From the NCBI RefSeq assembly GCF_003050745.1, contig NZ_QAOF01000015.1, positions 1-43,925 of the forward strand: a stretch of 43,925 nt of DNA, in the 5' to 3' direction. A model generated the notes under the pieces. The model worked only from the letters and a program-made list of their open reading frames with translations, was not told where the DNA came from and did no database searches. This DNA is from Sphingomonas sp. PP-CE-3G-477. GTDB taxonomy: Bacteria > Pseudomonadota > Alphaproteobacteria > Sphingomonadales > Sphingomonadaceae. This document shows positions 1 to 8,013 of this stretch, piece after piece. Position numbers and translations under genes: made by a program. The stretch's first letter is position 1. Each line of letters opens with the position of its first letter.

Positions 1-2
1 GT

Positions 3-203
3 CGCCATGGGGAGTTCCTCTCGTTGAAGGAACTCCATCGTCTGCCGCCGCTGCCGCAGGACCAAACCTCAGAGAGGCTGCGCTACCTTACCGCCACCAC
101 CAATGCCGCGCAGCGGCTTCGTGCATTGGGCCGTCGTTACTTCATCACAGGCGAAGCCAGTTGGTCGCGGACCCATGACGCGCCGTCGCGGATGGCTTGC
201 TGA
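3..203 (+). CDS. possible 3' end of an unknown gene, cut by the window edge
   Basis: The third forward frame is open from the window edge to a TGA at 201-203 (about 66 codons). Third codon positions over the first 45 codons are mostly G or C, as in the real genes here, and the translation reads like protein (stretches such as EFLSLKELHRLP and RYLTATTNAAQRLRALGRRY). I do not recognise a family. If real, it would run convergently into the end of the alpha/beta hydrolase gene and overlap it by about 67 bases, which is unusual. An open frame of this length can arise by chance in GC-rich DNA, so this is a weak call. Confidence 0.3.
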   Translation, partial: RHGEFLSLKELHRLPPLPQDQTSERLRYLTATTNAAQRLRALGRRYFITGEASWSRTHDAPSRMAC

Positions 204-1108
204 GCGAGAGGGGCAATCGACATCGCTTCGAGAAAGCTGTGAGTTGCCCCCCGATAAACGTTGCTTGCCATGGCACAACCGGCGGCCCGTAGCCGCGCTT
301 CAAGCGCGAAGCTTTGTTCGGCGAGGACGTCGAGCTCGGGGACGATGAGCAACACCGACGGTAGACCAGACACGTCGCTTGCCGAAAGCGGGCAGGCATA
401 GGGATCGTCGCGTTGGTCGCCCGATACGAGATACTGGTCGAAAAAATAGCGCATGTCGGCCTGGGTCAGGAGAGCGTCGGGACCGCCATACGCCGCCTCT
501 GCCGCATCGGACACATCGCCCGAAAACGCGCCATAGTTCGAGAGTATGCCACGTATTGCGGAGTTTCTGCCGCCATTTCGGAGTCTCAAGCACGTCGCCA
601 GGGCAAGGTTCGCGCCTGCCGAGTCCCCGCCGATCGCTACGCGCGTCGCGTCGATGCCGAGTTCGGTGCCGTGCTCGCCCAGCCAGTCGACCAGCGCGAC
701 GACCTGGTCGAGCGCGACCGGATACTTCGCCTCAGGCGACAACGGATAGTCGATGCCGACCACGACGAAGCGACCGGCATCGGCGTATTCGCGCATCAGC
801 CGGTCGTGCGTATCGAGGCTGAAGAAGACGAAACCGCCGCCGTGGACGTAGAGTAGCGCAGGCGCATCTTCCGCAGCAACGCCGTCGGGACGGTAGATCC
901 GCACGCGAAGTGCGCCCGCGCGGGTGTCGACCGCGACGTTGCGGGTCTCGCTCATGGGCGGTCCGCCAGCCGCCCAGCGTGCGCGCACCAGTTCGGCGAT
1001 CCGACGTGCCTCTACCGTCAATACCGTGTCGAGCGGTGGATGCCGGCTCCAGTCCTCGCGCAGGATGTCGGTGAAGATGCGGATATCGGGGTCGAGCCGG
1101 TCGTCCAT
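137..1108 (-). CDS. alpha/beta hydrolase, HSL (hormone-sensitive lipase) type esterase
   Basis: A predicted carboxylester hydrolase of 323 residues acting on small esters. The oxyanion-hole motif HGGGF starts at His89, the nucleophile elbow GDSAG centres on Ser163, and Asp260 (PELD) and His290 (GATHSF) complete the triad; these are the hallmarks of the HSL/family IV esterases. No signal peptide is visible, so it is probably cytoplasmic. I chose the ATG at 1108, 10 bases after the stop of the S9 peptidase gene, rather than an in-frame ATG at 1135 that would overlap that gene. It is the last gene of the receptor-peptidase-hydrolase set and may process an ester or amide released from the imported substrate; that role is inferred from position only. 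Confidence 0.85.
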   Translation of the reverse strand: MDDRLDPDIRIFTDILREDWSRHPPLDTVLTVEARRIAELVRARWAAGGPPMSETRNVAVDTRAGALRVRIYRPDGVAAEDAPALLYVHGGGFVFFSLDTHDRLMREYADAGRFVVVGIDYPLSPEAKYPVALDQVVALVDWLGEHGTELGIDATRVAIGGDSAGANLALATCLRLRNGGRNSAIRGILSNYGAFSGDVSDAAEAAYGGPDALLTQADMRYFFDQYLVSGDQRDDPYACPLSASDVSGLPSVLLIVPELDVLAEQSFALEARLRAAGCAMASNVYRGATHSFLEAMSIAPLAQQAIRDGASWVRDQLASPVMK

Positions 1109-1118
1109 GGAGCCTGTC

Positions 1119-3200
1119 TTACAGATGCGCGTCAAACCACGCCAGCACCCGGCGCTGGATGTCGGCCTGATGCTCGGGTTCGTGGAACCAGTGCGGCTCG
1201 CGCGGATAGCGGACCATCTCGGCGGGCTTTCCCAGCAGCTTCAGGCCGCGGTAGAATTCGAGGCCGAGCGTGACGGGTACGCGCGTGTCCTGTTCGCCGT
1301 GCAGGACGAGCACGGGCGTATGGACGTGATCGAGCAACCGGACCGACGACACGCGGTCGAGATCGGCGAGATGCGCGGACGGCTCGCCGAAATAGCCGGT
1401 GGTGAAGTCGGGCGTGTCGGTGATCCGCGCCATAGCGGTCATGTCGGTGGGACCGGCACCGACGACCGCCGCCTTGAAGCGGTCCCCGTGCGTGACCGCC
1501 CAGGCCGACAGGAACCCGCCATAGCTCCAGCCACCAATGCCGAGCCGCGCGGGATCGGTGATCTTCCGTGCGACGAGCATGTCGACGCCGTCGAGCACAT
1601 CCTGATAATCCATCCCGCCCCAGTCGTTGCCGACCGCGCGCGCGAATGCCGTACCTTGGCCGTCCGAGCCGCGCGGGTTGGGCAGCAGCACCGCATAGCC
1701 GTGCGTGGCCAGCATCTGCGCCCATTCGTGCCAACTGCCGAGCCAGCCCGACCACCATGCCCATTCGGGGCCGCCATGCCCCTGGACGACGGTCTTGATC
1801 GGCGTGCCGGGGACGTAACCCGGCGGCGTGACGAGGACGCCGTGGATCGCCTGTCCGTCGCGGCTGTTGGTCCAGGATATCTGGCGGACCTGGCCGAGTT
1901 TCCAGGTCGCGACCTGCGGGTTGATCGTCGTGATTGGGCGGACGCGCGCGCCGTCGACCGTCCAGACGTCGGCCGGGCGGTCGGGGCTCGACAGCGAGAC
2001 CGCGAGATGGCGTCCGTCGCGGCTTGCGGTTATGTCCGAGGCTTCGCCGTCCAACTGGGCCAGCGGCGTGACGCGCCCAGTCGCGCGCGCGATTCGGACG
2101 AGCTTCGATCGGGTCTGTTCGAACGATAGCGCAACGACCGAGCGGCTGTCCGGTGCCCAGCGGACCTGCGTCAACAAGCCGGGGTGATCGTCCGCGAGCG
2201 CCGACAGCGTGTCGGTGGTGAGGTCGTACACGCGCGCGCCGACGCCGATGAAACCCGGCGTGCGGATTTCCGAGCCGAGGATCGCAGTGCCATCGGGCGA
2301 CCAGAGCGGTCCTTCCGCGGCATGCTCGATGAGGGTCTTGCCGACCGTGCCGCTTGCCGGATCGAACAGCGCGATCCGGGAATGGTAGAAATACTCGTTG
2401 ATCCCTGTCGTGTCGGTCACGCGCACCGCCATACGCTTGCCGTCCGGCGACCACGCCATGCTGCTGACGCTGACGTTCGCCGGAGAAACACGCCGTGCCG
2501 CGTGGGCAGCCAGATCGAGGATCCAGAGCCGCGTCACGTGACGCGGCTTGTCCATCTCGACCCAATCGCGCTTGGCCGCGCGATCGGCCTTCTCGGCAGG
2601 AGTATCGGGATCGGCGCTGAGGAAGGCGATCCTGGTCCCGTCGGGCGACCAGGCGAAGTCCGCGATGTCACCGGGCAGCGCGGTGAGCGGAGTTGCCTCG
2701 CCGCCATCGCGCGCGATCACCCAGAGCTGGCGGGATGGTTCGCCGGATGCCACCGGTGCGGTCGGCGGGGTCGCGTCGACCGGCGCGCCGGGACCGGCCG
2801 AGATATTCAGTTTGAACTCGAACCCGGTGTCCGCGCCACCAGTCAGCGGATTCTTTCGGTTCGAGAGGAACGCGATCGATCGTCCGTCGGGCGACCAGCG
2901 CGGCGTATCGTCCGCGCCGGCACTGGTGACGAACCGCCGTGCGGACGCGCCGCCGTCGGTGGGCACCGACCAGATCGTCCGCTGATCGGGGCCGAAGGTC
3001 GCCATCTGCGGCTGGACGGTGAACAGGATGGTCCTGCCGTCGGGCGACATCTCGACATCGCGCATGTCGTGTAGGCGCATGATGTCGGCGGGCGCGATCG
3101 GTCCGCCCTTGTCCGCAGCAACAGGTGTCTGGGGAAGTGGCGCCGCGCCGGCCAGCGCCAGTGCCAGCGCCGGAAGCGTCCAGGTCTTGCGATACCGCAC
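1119..3200 (-). CDS. exported S9-family (prolyl oligopeptidase-like) serine peptidase
   Basis: A 693-residue peptidase with an N-terminal WD40-like beta-propeller (repeated SPDG motifs, e.g. in MSPDGRTILF and WSPDGTRIAF) and a C-terminal alpha/beta hydrolase domain. The catalytic Ser559 lies in GGWSYGG, Asp638 in GEQDTRVP and His670 in REPHWFHEP. The start is a GTG at 3200, two bases after the TonB receptor stop; it gives a clear signal peptide (basic VRYRK, hydrophobic LPALALALAGA), so the enzyme is probably periplasmic. A long open extension upstream of this GTG lies antisense-free inside the receptor gene and is rejected. The direct coupling to a TonB receptor suggests it cleaves the imported peptide. 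AtxE-like lasso-peptide isopeptidases belong to the same family and sit in similar contexts, but no lasso biosynthesis genes are seen here. Confidence 0.88.
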   Translation of the reverse strand: MRYRKTWTLPALALALAGAAPLPQTPVAADKGGPIAPADIMRLHDMRDVEMSPDGRTILFTVQPQMATFGPDQRTIWSVPTDGGASARRFVTSAGADDTPRWSPDGRSIAFLSNRKNPLTGGADTGFEFKLNISAGPGAPVDATPPTAPVASGEPSRQLWVIARDGGEATPLTALPGDIADFAWSPDGTRIAFLSADPDTPAEKADRAAKRDWVEMDKPRHVTRLWILDLAAHAARRVSPANVSVSSMAWSPDGKRMAVRVTDTTGINEYFYHSRIALFDPASGTVGKTLIEHAAEGPLWSPDGTAILGSEIRTPGFIGVGARVYDLTTDTLSALADDHPGLLTQVRWAPDSRSVVALSFEQTRSKLVRIARATGRVTPLAQLDGEASDITASRDGRHLAVSLSSPDRPADVWTVDGARVRPITTINPQVATWKLGQVRQISWTNSRDGQAIHGVLVTPPGYVPGTPIKTVVQGHGGPEWAWWSGWLGSWHEWAQMLATHGYAVLLPNPRGSDGQGTAFARAVGNDWGGMDYQDVLDGVDMLVARKITDPARLGIGGWSYGGFLSAWAVTHGDRFKAAVVGAGPTDMTAMARITDTPDFTTGYFGEPSAHLADLDRVSSVRLLDHVHTPVLVLHGEQDTRVPVTLGLEFYRGLKLLGKPAEMVRYPREPHWFHEPEHQADIQRRVLAWFDAHL

Positions 3201-3202
3201 GC

Positions 3203-5485
3203 TCAGAACCCGATGTCGACGCGGAGGCCGTAGGTGCGCGGCCGGGTGATCGAGTAGGCCGGCGCGACCTGATCGGTGAACGGCGCATTGAGGACGCCGC
3301 GCTTGTCGAGCACGTTGTTGACGAACCCGAGCAGCCGGACGCGCTCCATCACCGTGACGGAGGCGCGCGCATCGAACTGATTGAAATTCCCCCGCGTGTT
3401 GGTGTTGCCGAACGCGACGGGCGCGGACGAGATGTAGCGATGCGCGATCTCGAACGTCGGTGCCAGTTTGATGTCGGGCAGGTCGAGCACGAGGTTGTTC
3501 GCGACCGCCCATTTCGACGACCCCGGCAACGTCGTGCCCGAGGCATAGCCGCCGCCGACCGCAAAGCTGTCCGGCAACAGGCTGGTGAGTTGCGCATCCT
3601 GATAGGTGACGTTCGAGCTGAATGTCAGCGCCTTGGTCAGCTTGACGGTGCCCGAGAACTCGACGCCGCCGATGTTCGCGCTGCCGGCGTTGGTGACGTA
3701 GGAATAATAGGCTGGCCCCGGCCCGAACAGCCGAGCCTGGATGTTCTTCCAGTCGATCGTGAACACCGTGGCGTCGAGCAGGATACGGTTGTCGAACAGG
3801 CCGAACTTCACGCCGGCTTCGTAATTGTCGACCGTGTCGCTGTCATAGGCGGACGGGATTGCCGCGAGCAGCCCTGCGTTGGGGTTGATCCCACCGACGC
3901 GGAAGCCTTTCGAATAGGTCGCGTAGGCGAGGAAGCCGGGGACCGGGCGGAACGAGATCGTCGCCTTTGGCGTGAAGCCGTCCTCCTTGCGGTCGACGCT
4001 GCCGCTCGAGCCGACCGGCGTATAGCCGCCGGGATAGCCGCCGAGCGCGCCCGCCTGGTTGGTGACGGTCGCCTTGGCGCGCGTGTCGTAATAGCGGCCG
4101 CCGACCGAGATCTCGAACTGCTCGACCGGCCGCCACGACAGCTCGCCGAAGATGCCGAGATCGGTGTTGAGCGTATCGGAGGCATAGCCGTAGAGGCGGT
4201 CGTTGGGCGTCAACTGCGTCCCGCTGAAGCCGCCGAACAGCGCCGGGTTGGCATTGATGAAGGCGCCGGCACCCTGCTGGAAGATCTGGTCGTAGCTGAA
4301 CTTCTTCGCACGCAGATAGCTTGCACCGATCAGCCAGCGGACCGGGCCATTGCCTGCGGATGCGAGGCGGGCCTCGACCTGCTTGATGTTGGCGGTCGCG
4401 TCGCCGAGCGAATAGGCTGCCGCGTCGCCCGCCGTGACCCCGGTGACATAGGCATAGGGGTAGGACAGCACGGTCTTGTTCGTCTTCTTGTCGACCGAGC
4501 CGAACACGGTGAAGTTCGCGAACCCGAGATCCTGGTCGAGGCGCAGGGAGTTGAGGAAGAAGCTCGTCTTCTGCGGCTCCTCGCGCGCCGATACCCGCGT
4601 CAGCGAATCCAGCGAGGTGAGGTAGGTCTGGTCGGACAGCTTGCTCTGCTGATAGGTCGCCAGATACGTGATCTTGGTCCCCTCGGCCGGCGTGAAGACG
4701 ATCGATCCGCGCGCGCCTCGGGTGCGGAAATCGTTGCTGCCCTGGTTGTTGGTGCCGGTGTTGTCGAGATAGCCCGCATCATAGCGTTGCAGCGCCATCA
4801 CGCGCACGGCCAGCTTGTCCTTGATGATCGGCAGGTTGAACATGACCTTGCCGGCGTAATTCAGGTCGCCGTTCGCGTTCTTGGTCGAACCGATCAGGCC
4901 CTGTGCGGCGGCGTCGATCTTGCCCGGATCGGCGGTCTTGACGACGTAGTTGACGAGGCCGCCGAGCGTCGACGAACCGAACAGCGTCCCCTGCGGCCCG
5001 CGCAACACCTCGACGCGGTCGAGATCGAAGGTGTCGACGTCGGGGATGCCGATCGGGAAGCCCGGCTCGACCAGCGGAATCTCGTTGAGATAATAGCCGA
5101 CCGTGGTCTGACCCTGCTCGTGGTAAGTGGTCGCGGCGATCCCGCGGATCACGACTTCCGAGATGCCCGGCTGGTAGTCGTTGAAGACGACGCCCGGCAG
5201 CCGCGCGATGTAGTCGGACAGGCTGTTGGCGTTGGCCTTGGCAAGCTGGTCGCCGGTCACCGCGCTGATCGGCATCGCGACGTTGCGCAGCGATTCGTTG
5301 CGCTTGGTCGCGGTCACGACGATGTCGTCTGAGCTGTTCGTGACCGGCTCGGACGCGACCGGGTTGTCCGGCGACGCGTTGCCGGGCGCGGTGACGCTGG
5401 CGACCTGTACGGATGCAGGTGTCGCGGTCAGCCCGAGCGCTGCTGCGCTAACCAACGCCGTCGTAGTGAGAAACCGGTATGTCAT
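3203..5485 (-). CDS. TonB-dependent outer-membrane receptor
   Basis: A 760-residue outer-membrane transporter. It starts with a signal peptide (MTYRFLTTTALVSAAALGLT), followed by a TonB-box region (DDIVVTATKRNE), a plug domain (DRVEVLRGPQGTLFGSS near residue 150) and a long beta-barrel ending in the aromatic-terminated strand RTYGLRVDIGF, as expected for barrel assembly. A purine-rich GGGGGCGAG precedes the ATG. There is no STN signalling domain, so it is probably regulated at the DNA level, most likely by the MocR-type regulator encoded just upstream on the same strand. Substrate is unknown. The adjoining exported peptidase suggests a peptide or peptide-like compound rather than a simple iron chelate; this is inference. 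Confidence 0.92.
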   Translation of the reverse strand: MTYRFLTTTALVSAAALGLTATPASVQVASVTAPGNASPDNPVASEPVTNSSDDIVVTATKRNESLRNVAMPISAVTGDQLAKANANSLSDYIARLPGVVFNDYQPGISEVVIRGIAATTYHEQGQTTVGYYLNEIPLVEPGFPIGIPDVDTFDLDRVEVLRGPQGTLFGSSTLGGLVNYVVKTADPGKIDAAAQGLIGSTKNANGDLNYAGKVMFNLPIIKDKLAVRVMALQRYDAGYLDNTGTNNQGSNDFRTRGARGSIVFTPAEGTKITYLATYQQSKLSDQTYLTSLDSLTRVSAREEPQKTSFFLNSLRLDQDLGFANFTVFGSVDKKTNKTVLSYPYAYVTGVTAGDAAAYSLGDATANIKQVEARLASAGNGPVRWLIGASYLRAKKFSYDQIFQQGAGAFINANPALFGGFSGTQLTPNDRLYGYASDTLNTDLGIFGELSWRPVEQFEISVGGRYYDTRAKATVTNQAGALGGYPGGYTPVGSSGSVDRKEDGFTPKATISFRPVPGFLAYATYSKGFRVGGINPNAGLLAAIPSAYDSDTVDNYEAGVKFGLFDNRILLDATVFTIDWKNIQARLFGPGPAYYSYVTNAGSANIGGVEFSGTVKLTKALTFSSNVTYQDAQLTSLLPDSFAVGGGYASGTTLPGSSKWAVANNLVLDLPDIKLAPTFEIAHRYISSAPVAFGNTNTRGNFNQFDARASVTVMERVRLLGFVNNVLDKRGVLNAPFTDQVAPAYSITRPRTYGLRVDIGF

Positions 5486-5617
5486 TAGCTCGCCCCCAAT
5501 GCTCGGCGACCGGCACCTCTGGTACCGCCCGCATCAAATTGCCCGAACCGTCCTGCGGCCATCTGCGGTCTTTTCGACCGTCGCGGCTCTGATCTTGAGG
5601 GCATAGGGTCAGCCCAA

Positions 5618-5641
5618 ACTGGAACCTTACAAACATCCAGT
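5618..5641. promoter_or_regulatory. inverted repeat between MocR gene and TonB receptor, candidate operator
   Basis: ACTGGA (5618-5623) and TCCAGT (5636-5641) form a perfect 6-bp inverted repeat with a 12-bp spacer. It begins two bases past the stop codon of the MocR-type gene and about 130 bases upstream of the TonB receptor start. The position suits a binding site for the MocR protein at the receptor promoter. Six-base arms can occur by chance, so this is a candidate only. Confidence 0.35.
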
Positions 5642-5642
5642 C

Positions 5643-7160
5643 CTATGATGCCGACGGGACCAAGGTGTCTCCCTTGCCAACGCTGGACCCGGCGACGGGA
5701 ATGCCGCCTGCCGCCGCCAGCGACGTCAGCGCCCGGACCGCTTCGGCTTCGTTCAGGCTGGCGAAGCCGAGCCGCAGTCCGCGTGGCGCCTCTTCGGTGG
5801 TCGCGAACGACGCCGACGTTGCAAGGCTCAGCCCGTACGCAGGCGCTCCAGCCTCGATCCGGTCGAGCAACGCAGGATCGGCGAACCGCAGCCAGAAGGC
5901 GAGGCCGCCGTCGGGAACACGGTAGTCGATCGCGCCACCGAACGTCGCCGCGAGCGCCTGGTCGAACGCGGTGCGCCGCTTCGCATAGACCTGCGTCACG
6001 CGGCGGGCATGCCGGCGGAGTTCGCCTTCGACGATCAGGTCGGCCGCCGCGTCCTCGGTCAGCGTGTTGCCCATGCCGTCGGTCAGCGACACGCCGTGCG
6101 CGACCGCTTCGATGAACGCGCTGGGCGCGGCGATATAGCCGACCCGCAACGCCGGCAGCAGCAGCTTCGACAGCGAACCGACATAGATCACGCGGCCGGG
6201 CGCATAGCTCGCCATCGGCAGCAGCGGCTGCGACTCGAAATGGAATTCGTGGTCGTAATCGTCCTCGATCACCGCGAAGCCGAATTGCCGCGCGAGTTCG
6301 AGCACGCGCAGCCGGCGTTCGGGGCGCAACGCGACGGTGGTCGGGAACTGGTGATGCGGGGTGAGAAAGATCGCGCGGACGCGGTGCTTGCGGCAGGCGC
6401 GCTCGATTGCCTCGACATCCGCGCCGTTCTCATCGAGGCCGACCGAGACGACGTTGGCGCCGAGATCGGTGAAGGCGGCGACCGCTGGTTCGTAGGTCAG
6501 CGCCTCGACGAGCACGGTATCGCCCGGTTGTAACAGCGTGCGCGCGGCGAGGTAGATGCCGTTCTGGCTGCCGCGCGTGATGCAGATATCCTCGGCCGTG
6601 ACCGCCAACCCGCGCTCTCCCCGCAGCATCGTCGCGATCGCCTCACGCAACCGGGGCGAGCCACGCGGGTCGCGATATTGCAGCCGGTTGTCGCGGCTCG
6701 CGCGCTGTACCGCGGTCCGATACGCACGCGAGAGGATGTCGGCGGGAAACAGGCGACCGTCCGGTGCGCCCTCGTCGAGCTTGACGCCCTTGCCCGGCGA
6801 TAGCGCGAGTGGCCGCTCCGGCGGCGCGCGGAAGCGGTATTCGGGCGCCGTGGTGGCACTTGGCATCAAGGGTCGCGGCGGCGGCTTGCGCATTTCGGTC
6901 GACAGCGCCGCAACCACGGTGCCGCGCGTGCCTTCCGACAGCAGCCAGCCTTGGGATATGAGGTCCTCATAGGCGAGGACGACGGTCTTACGGTTGACGC
7001 CGAGGATCGTCGCGAGTTCGCGGCTGCTCGGCAGGAAGGCGCCGGGGGGCAGGCGGCCGCGTTCGATCTCGTGGATGATCGCGTGGACGATCTGGAGGTA
7101 GAGCGGCGTTCGCAACGCCGGATCGATCCGGCCCAGCGTGATCTTCCAGGGTCTCAGCAT
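5643..7160 (-). CDS. MocR-type transcriptional regulator (GntR HTH fused to aminotransferase-like domain)
   Basis: A 505-residue regulator. Residues about 15-85 form a GntR winged helix (LPSSRELATILGVNRKTVVLAYEDL), and residues about 110-490 form a fold-type I PLP-binding domain with the likely PLP lysine at 332 (VGSLSKLLLPALRVG) and an Asp-containing DDYDHEF strand. MocR proteins use PLP or its adducts as effector and typically control neighbouring transport or amino-acid genes. It is encoded upstream of, and on the same strand as, the TonB receptor, so it may activate the receptor-peptidase-hydrolase set. It could also control the PaiB-like gene 65 bases upstream. The family call is secure; the target is inferred. 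Confidence 0.9.
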   Translation of the reverse strand: MLRPWKITLGRIDPALRTPLYLQIVHAIIHEIERGRLPPGAFLPSSRELATILGVNRKTVVLAYEDLISQGWLLSEGTRGTVVAALSTEMRKPPPRPLMPSATTAPEYRFRAPPERPLALSPGKGVKLDEGAPDGRLFPADILSRAYRTAVQRASRDNRLQYRDPRGSPRLREAIATMLRGERGLAVTAEDICITRGSQNGIYLAARTLLQPGDTVLVEALTYEPAVAAFTDLGANVVSVGLDENGADVEAIERACRKHRVRAIFLTPHHQFPTTVALRPERRLRVLELARQFGFAVIEDDYDHEFHFESQPLLPMASYAPGRVIYVGSLSKLLLPALRVGYIAAPSAFIEAVAHGVSLTDGMGNTLTEDAAADLIVEGELRRHARRVTQVYAKRRTAFDQALAATFGGAIDYRVPDGGLAFWLRFADPALLDRIEAGAPAYGLSLATSASFATTEEAPRGLRLGFASLNEAEAVRALTSLAAAGGIPVAGSSVGKGDTLVPSAS

Positions 7161-7225
7161 TGGCCCGCTCTCCCGATCTTGGAGCGGTCAGCATAGGGGG
7201 CCAAGCCTCGACGGCAAGCCGCGTT

Positions 7226-7813
7226 CTATTCCCGCTTCCGTGCGAACCTTTGCATCCAGGACACGAGCGCCGTGTCGGGATGCCGTTCGACGATCGCCGC
7301 GAACGTGTCGGGTGCCTCATCCTGGCCGAGCTTGAAGCGACCGGACAGGCTGGTGACCTCGGCGCGAAAGGCGATGATCGCCGCAGCCATGCCGTCGTAG
7401 CGCGATCCGAGTTCGCGCGGCGTCCAGCGCTCCCCCTCCATCGCAAACGTCAGCGCGCCCAGCGCGTGATCCGTCTCGTTGGCCAGGAAGACGACCTGCG
7501 CTTCGATGACGAGTTGCGCGTAGTTCCAGGTCGGTCCCCAGTCGCGGCGGTCGGCATGGTCGGGCGAGACATAGCCGTGCGGTCCGTTGACGAGGATCGT
7601 CGCGGACGGCGCCACAACAAGCTGCGCGTGCAGCGGATTGCGCCGCCCCATGTGGCCGAGGAGGTGCGTGAGCCGTCCCTCCGCATCATATTCGCCGAGC
7701 AGCGGGAGAAGGCTGGGCGGGGCGTGTCCCGGTGCCGTCACCCATGCGAGCGGATAGCCCGCTATCAGGTCGCGCACGTCGCTGGTGTCGAACGTCTCGG
7801 AAATCCCGGTCAT
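7226..7813 (-). CDS. PaiB-like FMN-binding protein
   Basis: A 195-residue protein of the PaiB / FMN-binding split-barrel family. Typical family features are PLLGEYDAEGRLTHLLGHMG followed by the conserved RRNPLH and a WGPTWNYAQ motif, and a C-terminal segment with IVAFR-like sequence and a final small helix. Members were first described as negative regulators of sporulation and protease genes in Bacillus, but in proteobacteria they usually sit next to MocR-type regulators and acetyltransferases and are suspected flavin-binding enzymes. Here it lies 65 bases upstream of a MocR-type gene on the same strand, which fits that pattern. It has no signal peptide and is cytosolic. Confidence 0.85.
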   Translation of the reverse strand: MTGISETFDTSDVRDLIAGYPLAWVTAPGHAPPSLLPLLGEYDAEGRLTHLLGHMGRRNPLHAQLVVAPSATILVNGPHGYVSPDHADRRDWGPTWNYAQLVIEAQVVFLANETDHALGALTFAMEGERWTPRELGSRYDGMAAAIIAFRAEVTSLSGRFKLGQDEAPDTFAAIVERHPDTALVSWMQRFARKRE

Positions 7814-7900
7814 GCGGGCGCCGACGCGGTGGCAGGGCGGTGGTTCGTCATGATCTCCCCTTGTGCCGCCACTGTCGCGCGGCGCATCCTCGCCGCAAGC

Positions 7901-7935
7901 GCCAACACGTAAAATCCGGGAGGGCCAGTGTTGGC
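7901..7935. promoter_or_regulatory. 8-bp-arm inverted repeat in a divergent promoter region
   Basis: GCCAACAC (7901-7908) and GTGTTGGC (7928-7935) form a perfect inverted repeat separated by 19 bases. It lies in the 200-base gap between the divergently transcribed PaiB-like gene and the amidohydrolase gene, roughly 90 bases from the first start and 80 from the second. It may be a two-half-site operator or a transcript hairpin. No other copy was noticed in the window. Confidence 0.35.
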
Positions 7936-8013
7936 TCCGTCAGGTTCGGAAAATTGGCGGGTTCGGGCTGGGCCGGCATCTGACACGATCACGCGATGGG
8001 TGGGAGCACGACG

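Noticed and set aside
7..38. Stem-loop GGAGTTCCT / AGGAACTCC with an 8-base loop at the left edge
   Set aside because: The stem is perfect, but there is no U-tract or gene end to relate it to, and it falls inside a possible coding frame. Context is cut by the window edge.
3201..3512. N-terminal extension of the S9 peptidase to an ATG at 3512
   Set aside because: It would overlap the receptor's barrel end and gives an Arg-rich non-protein sequence; the GTG at 3200 gives a proper signal peptide.
3125..5332. A 735-codon open frame on the plus strand, antisense to the TonB receptor
   Set aside because: Its translation is a run of Arg, Asp, Val and Gly typical of antisense GC-rich DNA, with no domain, while the minus strand has a full receptor.
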